DNA of 64,000 nucleotides. Origin: Tritrichomonas musculus. Lineage: Eukaryota > Parabasalia > Tritrichomonadida > Tritrichomonadidae. Made by a program: the position numbers and the translations under genes. The stretch covers positions 5,518,001 through 5,582,000 of the forward strand of contig JAPFFF010000009.1 in assembly GCA_039105265.1 (NCBI GenBank), given 5' to 3'. Below, piece after piece: positions 9,040 through 17,436 of the stretch (position 1 is the first letter of the stretch; every line of letters starts with the position of its first letter). The notes beneath the pieces are model-generated. The model was not told the DNA's origin. It ran no database searches and saw only the letters and a list, made by a program, of their open reading frames with translations.

Positions 9040-12000
9040 ATGAGTAATATTACAAACGGACATTTTGGTAAAATTCCTACAAAAACTGTCAAAAATTATA
9101 TCAATATTGTTAATAATGAGTTCGGTGGCAACATCCCAACCAACCTCACATATGTCGCTCAGCTGAGCAAGCTCAGTAGGTTCCTCAATGAGAAATCATT
9201 TGTAGATCGAATAGGTTTTGATACTAGGTATGCTCTTCAGGAATCGCATTTTGATACATTCTTTGGACAACTGAGGGCTGAACAAGAGGATGAGCAGTTG
9301 AGGGCTGAAACTGAACAGAGGTTGCGTAAACTAGAGGATGACAGACTTGAACAGGAACGCCTTAAGCAGGAACAGGAACTTGCTGAGAAGGAACGCAAAC
9401 GGCTTGAGCGTGATCGATTGAAACAGGAGCGATTGGCTAAAGAAGCAGAAGAGCAGGAACGCAAACGGCTTGAGCGTGATCGATTGAAACAGGAGAGATT
9501 GGAACAGGAACTTGCTGAGAAGGAACGCAAACGGCTTGAGCGTGATCGATTGAAACAGGAACGTGAACGCAAGCGAATTGCCGAAGAGAGGGAACGGGAG
9601 CTGAATCGTAAGATTACGAATGGGAATTTCGATAAAAGGTATATACCTACAGAAACTGTCAAAAATTATATCAATATTGTTAATAATGAGTTCGGTGGCA
9701 ACATCCCCCTCACTGATAAATATATTGTTCAACTGACTAAACTTTCGGGGTTCCTCAATGAGAACTCATTTATAACTCGCACAGGTTTCAATCCCGATGG
9801 TATTCTCGAGGAATCAGATTTTGATACATTCTTTGGACAACTTAGGGATGAACGTGCTGAGCAGGAGCGCTTGGAACAGGAACGTATTGAGCGTGAGCGT
9901 GCTGAGCGGGAACTTCTTGAACAGGAGCGTGCTGAACAGGAGCGATTGGAGCGTAAACGTGCAAAGAGACATGCCAAAAAAGCTCGTAAACGGGAGCGTG
10001 CTGAGCAGAAGCGCTTGGAACAGGAACGTATTGAGCGTGAGCGTGCTGAACGCCTTGCAAATGATAATGATTATTTCAATAAATTCAATAGAGCTGATTA
10101 CAAGGTTGATAACCCCATTGATGCATTTCAACATAAGAATACTCGAGATAAGTTTAAACAAAAACTTGTAAGGGAACGCCAAATACAACATAATATTGAT
10201 GATGCAAAAGATGCATTACAGGAAGCTCAACGATTGATTCGTGAAAATGAGTATCCACCAATATTACCACCACCGGCAACTCAAAAGAAACCAATTCGGT
10301 ATGATGAGCAGCCTTCATATATAAAGAGATTGAATGACAAACTCGATAATGATTACTTCAGTAAATTCAATAGAGATGATTACAAGATTAATGACCCCAT
10401 TGATGCATTTCATCGTATGAATACTCAAGATGAGTTCCAACAGCAATTAGATGATGAACGTAAGGTATATTCATATTTCGACAAATATTATCCCGAATAT
10501 CTCGATAGAGCTGAAATACAAGATATACTCAAAAACAGGTCCAAAGTTATAAAACTAGCTCATATTATTGATGGTAGCACTAATATTGATGATCTCCCCA
10601 AGGACCCTGAAAATAATGAAATATTCGAATACCTCAGTGAGTTCGGTCATGATTTCAAATCGAAACATACTGGTTTCCTCATGGTGAATGAACCTGAGGA
10701 CTATGATAGGGCTGTAGAGGCTTGGAATAAATATAACAAATATGCTGATAATGATTACAATGAACGCGAGGATATTGATACATATGAGCCAATATACATA
10801 TACTACTTCAACTCGATATCTACATTGAACAGTATATATGATGGTTTGCAACAGGTTTATAAACGCGAGGTAAAACCATTCAAAATCTATTTCCAACTCT
10901 CGGGCGTATTTGAGACCTCCAGTGCTGAGAATGACACATTCCAATATACAGCTAGGGAAATCAATTGGAACAACTATAAGTCAGCCATTCCAATTGTGGT
11001 TCGTGATGAGCAATCACTTGATATCGTGAAGTATTATATTGAATCAGTACTGCACTCATATGAAACCTCAACATCTGGAACCAAGTTGATTCTCGTAGGA
11101 ACCGTTTCATTCACAGTATCTCGAATGGTTAAAGTTAGTGGTCCCATCAAAGATTTGCCTAAGGAAATCAAAAATAATAAATTCATCATCACAGATAACG
11201 CCGATGACAATCTATGTTGGTATCGATTTCTGGCTGCATGTCTCGATGACCATCTAGTTAAACCCAAATCTGGTTGCAAACCCAAATCTGGTTGCAAAAC
11301 TAAGCATCGTACTCAAGCAGCTAGGAAGCTCCTATGCGAGGATCACAATATAGTGTATTCTACTAAGCCATCACAAGCTGCAATCGATCTCCTGAACAAC
11401 TATCCGGGAACATCAATTGAAGCCATGAAGGCATCTGCTGAGAAGCATCACTTGAATATTGACATCTATGAGTACTTGGAGGATCGCAAGGTGTATAACC
11501 TTCAGGACCAGTGGAAATACAATAGTGATAACTCATTTAGGAAATCCGCATTGCTGTACACCCAAAATCGAATCATTCATATAATGTACATCAAGGATGC
11601 TGAGAAGCTGACCAACATCCATATCTGCCCAAAGTGTGGTTCATATGCACATTATGGTCATCACAATATGAATCGCTTCAAGAACCATGTTGATAACTGT
11701 ACTGGTGTATTTCGAAAACAATTCATACCCAATCGTGAACCACTACCATACTGTCCACATATACTCAGCAATCCGGTGTACGAATATTGTTTAGCATATA
11801 ATCTCAAATGGAAACCCAACATATATTACATCACCTACGATTTCGAAACTGTTGAACAGCCTGTGGATACATCTATTGGTTCATCCACAACCATCAACTC
11901 ACGACTGATACCCCTTAGCGTATCATCATGTGTCAAATCGCAATCTGGTTGTACCACAAAGCACTTCTCATTAAGAGATTCAACTGAGTTCATCATCAAG

Positions 12001-14754
12001 TGGATCGAGTGGTTGTTTGAGCAATCCAAGCAGGTGTATCACGATAAGGTTCAATACATGAAATCCTTCATCAATCAACCAGTTGACAATCTCAAAACCA
12101 TTGATCGCAACCTGAATGTGATAACCGTATTTGGATTCAACTCGAGTAGATTCGATAGCAACCTATTCAAGGAGTATCTCAATTACGGTTCAGGAAGCAA
12201 TTCCATTGCCAAGCGAAATATGTTCTGGAGTGTTGAACCCAATAGCATCATTGGTACCACATCCTCATTGAAGCAGTTCATATTGAAGTCACCCAAATAC
12301 GATACCAAGTTGCGATTCATCGACGCACAATCATTCGTAGCTGGAGGTACATTAAGACAATTCGGGGTAGACTTTGGGGGAGTTGAGAATAGCTCGAAGG
12401 GTGTATTCCCATATGAAGCCATCAACACTGAGAACTACAATGAGGTCCTCTCACAAGCAGAGCCATTTGAGTATGAAGCGTTCTACAGCTATCTCAACCA
12501 GAAGAATCCATTGACACCAGATGATTACAAGCTATATCTCGAGGATGCCAAAAACTATGAAACCCGATGGGACTACCTACTTGCATACAATGATAATGAT
12601 GTTGAGATGATGATCAAACCCATTGACAACCTGATTGCACTCAATGCACAGTACAACGTGGACCTCATCTCAAACCTATCGCTAAGCAAGAATGCATCCT
12701 GTATCAAGTATGCACTCGCATATAAGGAATTTGAGGAAGAATTCCATTCTCCAAATGCCGAATACTCTATACAGAATCCCATTAACAAATTCAAACCAAA
12801 CCTCGATTGGTGGCGATTCAAATGCGAGAACTACTATAACCAGGATGTCAAATATAATCTAGCTCATAAGGACAAACCCAGGAACCTCGATAAATGTGTT
12901 TGTGAGGAGCAATTCGATAAGTTCATGGAGATGTACAACAATCCAGATACTGGCAAGTGCCATCTCTGTGGTGAGCACTTCACATGGACCAACAGACCCA
13001 CTCTCGATAGAATCAATAATGATATCGGTCATGAACTCAGTAACTGTAAACTTGCTTGTGCGGAATGCAACAGACTTCGCAGTCGTGATGATCCCAATAT
13101 AACCAAACTACGAATTCAGCTGAAGAAATATTGTAAGATGATGCATCTCCCAACGCTCATCAACGATGAACAGGAGTATTACAGCTTACGGAACAACATC
13201 ACTGGTGGTCTATCCAATGTCATGCATCGAGTCAACATCAAGGGTCACACTAAAATAAATCGTTTTAGATACAATGCAGTTGACCATAAGGTAATCTCAT
13301 ATGATACTCCTCACACTATGACTCATATTGTTGGAGTCGATTTCAATAGCTTATACCCATCAGCATTCAGTTCAACCAAACATGATGCCAATCCATATCA
13401 CGGGGGAGTCATGTATATGCCAGGTTCCATGATGGAGCGATTCGAGGTGTATAAGGATGGGGTCAAAAATATGAAGACCTACAACACATGTATGGGTATC
13501 ATCAACAGCCAGAAGTACCAAGAACACCCCGATTTCCTGTTCAAAGCGGAGGTCATGTTGAAATGCCCAATATCCAAAATCAACTACTTCATCAATTTCC
13601 CACCTGTATTTCGCAATTTCGATATCACCAATGATGAGGCCACAATTGGTCCATATATGCACGACTACATGACTCGCAATAAGCTCCCATCTGTTGACAA
13701 AACTGAACGGAAGCTGACCATGAGTGTTGATACAATGGGTACCTATCAGACATTCTCGAACTACTACCTCTGGTTCCTCCTCGACCATGGACTTGTCATC
13801 GAGGATATCAAGAGTCTCACCAAATACGAGGCTCACCGTGGATTCAACCCATTCGTTAGCGAGTTCATGAAACGCCGTCAGGATATCATATCGGGTACCG
13901 TTAAAGGCAATGAGAAGTTCTACAAGATCAGCATGAATGGCTCATATGGGTACGATGGTATGAACACCGAGAAGTTCTCCAAAATCAAGATATGCTCACG
14001 CGATAAGACCTTCCAGAATATCATCTATGACAACTATGTCAGTGGCACCAAATTGAGTGATGACAACTATCTACTCCAGATGAACCCAAAGAGCTTCAAA
14101 TGCACGACATGCCTTCAGGAATCATTCTGGACTCTAGATAATGCCAAATTCTGGTATCTCACATTCATATACGACTTCATGTACAAGTGCCTTGATGTGG
14201 AGCGATTCCATTTCATAGAGGGGGACACTGATAGTGCGTATTTTGCGGTTGCTGGTGATGATACCAAGGGGTCCGATCAAGAGTTCAAATACATCATCAA
14301 GAATAGGGCATTCTATGATGAGAACATATATAAGTTCATGCCGAACCCCAATATAAATACAATCGCTGATGAGAAGAAAATACTGGGTCTCTGCATTGAG
14401 AAATATGGTGAGAATATGATAGCGTTGGCCCCTAAGTGCTACACCATATTTAATAGTGGAGCTGTGACCAAGGCACTCAAACTCAAGGGGGTCTCCCTCA
14501 AGAAAAACCATATTACAAGTGATGATTACAAGGACATCATCGACAATGGTGGTGTGAAGGTTGGCAAAAATATCAATCTGCAAATGACTATGTGCTACAA
14601 AATCCAGAGCAAAATCAGTGAGATGTCCATGAGCAAGATCACGGTAAACAAGAATGCTCTCACCGGGACTCACACCAAAATGATTGTCCTCGAGAACCAA
14701 TCCTGTGCACCATTCATCCATGGGCTCACATCAGGGGACTATATTATGCTCTAA
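9040..14754 (+). CDS. Protein-primed family B DNA polymerase (Polinton PolB)
   Basis: A 1904-aa replicative polymerase. Exonuclease motifs are DFET near residue 934, FNSSRFDSN near 1030 and YNDNDVE near 1182. Polymerase motifs are A, DFNSLYPS near 1432; B, KISMNGSYGYDG near 1629; and C, GDTDSAYF near 1728. Between exonuclease and palm, residues about 1290-1350, is an HNH-type module (KCHLCGEHF, then LDRINNDIGHELSNCKLACA and CNRLRSRD). Near 720, NLCWYRFLAACLDDH followed by a CPKCGSYAHYGHH zinc motif resembles the OTU-like segment seen in other Polinton polymerases (tentative). The first 390 residues hold a duplicated 75-aa domain (TVKNYINIVNNEFGGNIP twice), Glu/Arg-rich coiled-coil repeats, and a second duplicated motif (NDYFNKFNRADYKV, DNDYFSKFNRDDYKI). 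Confidence 0.93.
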   Translation: MSNITNGHFGKIPTKTVKNYINIVNNEFGGNIPTNLTYVAQLSKLSRFLNEKSFVDRIGFDTRYALQESHFDTFFGQLRAEQEDEQLRAETEQRLRKLEDDRLEQERLKQEQELAEKERKRLERDRLKQERLAKEAEEQERKRLERDRLKQERLEQELAEKERKRLERDRLKQERERKRIAEERERELNRKITNGNFDKRYIPTETVKNYINIVNNEFGGNIPLTDKYIVQLTKLSGFLNENSFITRTGFNPDGILEESDFDTFFGQLRDERAEQERLEQERIERERAERELLEQERAEQERLERKRAKRHAKKARKRERAEQKRLEQERIERERAERLANDNDYFNKFNRADYKVDNPIDAFQHKNTRDKFKQKLVRERQIQHNIDDAKDALQEAQRLIRENEYPPILPPPATQKKPIRYDEQPSYIKRLNDKLDNDYFSKFNRDDYKINDPIDAFHRMNTQDEFQQQLDDERKVYSYFDKYYPEYLDRAEIQDILKNRSKVIKLAHIIDGSTNIDDLPKDPENNEIFEYLSEFGHDFKSKHTGFLMVNEPEDYDRAVEAWNKYNKYADNDYNEREDIDTYEPIYIYYFNSISTLNSIYDGLQQVYKREVKPFKIYFQLSGVFETSSAENDTFQYTAREINWNNYKSAIPIVVRDEQSLDIVKYYIESVLHSYETSTSGTKLILVGTVSFTVSRMVKVSGPIKDLPKEIKNNKFIITDNADDNLCWYRFLAACLDDHLVKPKSGCKPKSGCKTKHRTQAARKLLCEDHNIVYSTKPSQAAIDLLNNYPGTSIEAMKASAEKHHLNIDIYEYLEDRKVYNLQDQWKYNSDNSFRKSALLYTQNRIIHIMYIKDAEKLTNIHICPKCGSYAHYGHHNMNRFKNHVDNCTGVFRKQFIPNREPLPYCPHILSNPVYEYCLAYNLKWKPNIYYITYDFETVEQPVDTSIGSSTTINSRLIPLSVSSCVKSQSGCTTKHFSLRDSTEFIIKWIEWLFEQSKQVYHDKVQYMKSFINQPVDNLKTIDRNLNVITVFGFNSSRFDSNLFKEYLNYGSGSNSIAKRNMFWSVEPNSIIGTTSSLKQFILKSPKYDTKLRFIDAQSFVAGGTLRQFGVDFGGVENSSKGVFPYEAINTENYNEVLSQAEPFEYEAFYSYLNQKNPLTPDDYKLYLEDAKNYETRWDYLLAYNDNDVEMMIKPIDNLIALNAQYNVDLISNLSLSKNASCIKYALAYKEFEEEFHSPNAEYSIQNPINKFKPNLDWWRFKCENYYNQDVKYNLAHKDKPRNLDKCVCEEQFDKFMEMYNNPDTGKCHLCGEHFTWTNRPTLDRINNDIGHELSNCKLACAECNRLRSRDDPNITKLRIQLKKYCKMMHLPTLINDEQEYYSLRNNITGGLSNVMHRVNIKGHTKINRFRYNAVDHKVISYDTPHTMTHIVGVDFNSLYPSAFSSTKHDANPYHGGVMYMPGSMMERFEVYKDGVKNMKTYNTCMGIINSQKYQEHPDFLFKAEVMLKCPISKINYFINFPPVFRNFDITNDEATIGPYMHDYMTRNKLPSVDKTERKLTMSVDTMGTYQTFSNYYLWFLLDHGLVIEDIKSLTKYEAHRGFNPFVSEFMKRRQDIISGTVKGNEKFYKISMNGSYGYDGMNTEKFSKIKICSRDKTFQNIIYDNYVSGTKLSDDNYLLQMNPKSFKCTTCLQESFWTLDNAKFWYLTFIYDFMYKCLDVERFHFIEGDTDSAYFAVAGDDTKGSDQEFKYIIKNRAFYDENIYKFMPNPNINTIADEKKILGLCIEKYGENMIALAPKCYTIFNSGAVTKALKLKGVSLKKNHITSDDYKDIIDNGGVKVGKNINLQMTMCYKIQSKISEMSMSKITVNKNALTGTHTKMIVLENQSCAPFIHGLTSGDYIML

Positions 14755-14764
14755 ATTTGGGTGA

Positions 14765-14785
14765 CAGCAAAATTGCTGCGACCTA
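14765..14785. terminator. Hairpin between convergent PolB and fibre-like genes
   Basis: CAGCAAAATTGCTG (6-bp arms, AA loop) lies in the 33-bp gap between the two stop codons. The 21 bases here, hairpin plus CGACCTA, recur exactly at 7099-7119 inside the KilA-N gene, and the hairpin alone at 23043-23056. Its position suggests a 3'-end signal, but the coding copy argues that is not its only role. Confidence 0.35.
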
Positions 14786-14787
14786 CA

Positions 14788-17418
14788 TTATGATTTGAAT
14801 ACAGCTAATGTGGATCCGTTGATGATACCAGTTATGATACCCACTGTCATACGATTTATTTTTGAGGTTATCGCGGTCTCACCAGTGAGTATCTTCAGTT
14901 TATTATCAGCGTTATCGATGAATACCTCATCCCCAATGGAATAGCATGAGGAGTCCTCGACCTTAACCATGTAATCCCCATGAGTGGCGAATGTGATACA
15001 ACCATTGGCTTCATCGATTCTCACGCATATACCAACATACTCCTTCCAGGTACCAGTGGTCTTCACACTACATATGCAATCAGTGGTGTCAGCTTCAGTG
15101 CTAGGAACCCATTTCGAATCCTCACGATGATACACCTTGCCGGTCATATATACTGGGGCTCCAATGACGAAATCGGTGATGGTGTTAACCGATGACTCGA
15201 TTGGGGAGTAGTGGGTGATGGTTGTACTGGCGATTGCGTGAAGTTCATCAACATATGACTTCAATGCATATTTCCCATCAACATATTTCACCGAAGTAAT
15301 CATATCATCGCTCACAGGTTGGTTGCTGATTAATGTGATAGACGCATCATATATATTGGTCAGTGTATCATCCGTGGCTCTCAATGAGACGACACGTGTA
15401 CCTACACGAATATCTATTGATTCTTCCCCGGTTGATTCACCCCCAGAGGGGTTGAGAGCTGGCGCATCATCCCCGGTTGATTTGTATATGAGATTTGCAC
15501 CCTTTCGACCAGAATACGTATATTCGGCTTCTTCATATGATGCATCTTCGGCATTTCGTTTGAACTTCACGATAATATTTTTGGTTGTTAATACCCTTCT
15601 GATATATTCATCTGGGATTGCACAACCACTATCATTCTGCGCACATTGAATTGTGAATCGTTCTGGACTTTCATCAACAACATTCGAGTCTTTGATAAAT
15701 GGTGATTCGATTTGTGCTCTAATGAAATTATATGCTATTGGATTATTATTTCTATGTGCTGCAATATACGATACATATACAATTTGTCCATCATCATGAC
15801 GCCATATTATTCTATCAATGCGTTTGCCATTGCTATCATACCCGTCCATGCTATCAAAAGTGCTAGTAGAACCATTTGGTTTAAATACTACATCAATATG
15901 CATTATATCATCATCTTGATTATCACCCCAATTAACATCAAATACCAAATGAACTCCAGCATTGGGTAGCTTAGGGGTAATATATACACCCTCAGATAAT
16001 TTTGCTGGATATTCAATATTCAATTCAGTGCCATATAGTGCGGTACTCAGTGCAGATTCATTAACCAAATCTGTGGGGATCTCAGGGATATCCGTTTTCA
16101 AAGCATACTCACCTAAGTTCGCAAGCTTCGCGTACTTCCCATCAGCCACATCCTTAGTCTCATACTTGTCTAATTCATATGCGAGCTCATCTTCATCGAC
16201 AAACTTCTCATCAGCCTGACCACTGGTATAATATGGCGTCAAGTCAACTGGTTCTGGGATATCTGTTTTGAGAGCATAAGTGTTCGACACATATCTAGCC
16301 GAATAAGCGTTTTTGTCGGTTGGTTCGACAGTTTTGGTAATTGAGCATGATAGTATTTCCGGTGTTTCACCAGTTCCTGGATTGATTAATTCATGGCTTT
16401 GATACAGAATCCATAGACCAGAACTACTTCCGTCGATATGCAGTATCTGAGAGGGTAGATTATCATCATCGTCATTGTACGAATAGTCTGCGTGAACATA
16501 ATGGGCCGTATAGTAACTGTCTGATGATACAATATCCAACCCATATTGCTCAATCAGTACATGATATGGGTCGTAATCCAAATCAAGAATTGTATTATTG
16601 GCGATTGTGAATTGAATAATTGTTTGCCCCTCAATAATCTCTGGGATATCGCCTTTCACTTGATCAATAATCTCTGGGAGGTCTTCTTTTCGAACATATT
16701 CTCTGGCACAAGAATCCAAAGCCGCTTGAAGACCTTCATTAGCCGCCATACTTGTTAAACACATTGATGCTTGAGCTGATAATGGTTTAACATCTTCAGC
16801 CATCAATTTCTGAAACATTTCGTCTGGTAATTGATCTCTTATGTTCAATTGCAACTCACTATTTTTGAGAACTGTGGGTATCTCAGGGAGGTCCTGAGTC
16901 TTCACGTACTCGGTCATATCTGGCAAGTCCTGGGTCTTAGCATACTCACTTAAGTTCGCAAGCTTCGCGTACGGTTCCAAAGCAGTACTCAATGAATCAC
17001 TCGTAACGATGTTCTCAGGGACCTCAGGTATTTCAGTAGATAGCGCACAGTTTTTGGCGATGTAATCACGTAATTCCCCAATGGCACCATCCACATCTTC
17101 ACTAGATGCGTACTTCAGCATCTCCGTATTGAAATCCTCGGTTTTCACATAATCGAATAGCTGTGTTTGCAAAGCATATGACTCAAGGTCCTTGGCTAAA
17201 GCATATTTTTCGAGATGCTCACCAACTGTACTCGTAATGAGTTCCTTGATTTGCTCCTGGTTGGGACCAGTTATATTTGAGCCATTGGACCCATTGGACC
17301 CAGAAGGTACTTCGCACTTGTTATGGCACATGCATGCATACTTTTTGATGTATTCTATTAGTAACTCGTCAATAGTGGCTGCTTTTATTGAAAATCCACT
17401 CTGTTCTATACTAAACAT
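14788..17418 (-). CDS. Fibre-like protein with phage-tail-type repeats
   Basis: An 876-aa protein that looks like a trimeric fibre. The N-terminus (SIEQSGFSIKAATIDELLIE) is followed by a Gly/Ser/Asn linker. Residues about 60-190 and 370-460 are repeats of the type YALKTDIPEIPT, YAKTQDLPDMTEYVKTQDLP and YAKLANLGEY, the style of bacteriophage tail fibres. Between them are beta-rich segments. The C-terminal 135 residues (VIGAPVYMTGKVYHREDSKW, GDEVFIDNADNKLK, TVGIITGIINGSTLAVF) resemble small head domains of phage fibres. The likely role is a capsid spike or receptor-binding fibre; this is inferred from repeat style, not a recognised family. It is convergent with PolB and divergent from the 828-aa gene, with only 18 bp between start codons. 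Confidence 0.7.
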   Translation of the reverse strand: MFSIEQSGFSIKAATIDELLIEYIKKYACMCHNKCEVPSGSNGSNGSNITGPNQEQIKELITSTVGEHLEKYALAKDLESYALQTQLFDYVKTEDFNTEMLKYASSEDVDGAIGELRDYIAKNCALSTEIPEVPENIVTSDSLSTALEPYAKLANLSEYAKTQDLPDMTEYVKTQDLPEIPTVLKNSELQLNIRDQLPDEMFQKLMAEDVKPLSAQASMCLTSMAANEGLQAALDSCAREYVRKEDLPEIIDQVKGDIPEIIEGQTIIQFTIANNTILDLDYDPYHVLIEQYGLDIVSSDSYYTAHYVHADYSYNDDDDNLPSQILHIDGSSSGLWILYQSHELINPGTGETPEILSCSITKTVEPTDKNAYSARYVSNTYALKTDIPEPVDLTPYYTSGQADEKFVDEDELAYELDKYETKDVADGKYAKLANLGEYALKTDIPEIPTDLVNESALSTALYGTELNIEYPAKLSEGVYITPKLPNAGVHLVFDVNWGDNQDDDIMHIDVVFKPNGSTSTFDSMDGYDSNGKRIDRIIWRHDDGQIVYVSYIAAHRNNNPIAYNFIRAQIESPFIKDSNVVDESPERFTIQCAQNDSGCAIPDEYIRRVLTTKNIIVKFKRNAEDASYEEAEYTYSGRKGANLIYKSTGDDAPALNPSGGESTGEESIDIRVGTRVVSLRATDDTLTNIYDASITLISNQPVSDDMITSVKYVDGKYALKSYVDELHAIASTTITHYSPIESSVNTITDFVIGAPVYMTGKVYHREDSKWVPSTEADTTDCICSVKTTGTWKEYVGICVRIDEANGCITFATHGDYMVKVEDSSCYSIGDEVFIDNADNKLKILTGETAITSKINRMTVGIITGIINGSTLAVFKS

Positions 17419-17436
17419 TTACTATAAAATAAAGGT
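17419..17436. promoter_or_regulatory. 18-bp divergent intergenic region
   Basis: Only TTTACTATAAAATAAAGG separates the ATG of the fibre-like gene (minus, 17418) from that of the 828-aa gene (plus, 17437). It lacks the TTTTTGCA motif and holds a TATAAAAT-like string, so start signals must be very compact or lie within coding sequence. Confidence 0.4.

Noticed and set aside
9237-10191. Overlapping frames on both strands opposite the PolB coiled coil
   Set aside because: They arise from the repetitive Glu/Arg codons of the true gene; their Ser/Arg- or Phe/Leu-rich text is a mirror of the coiled-coil repeats.
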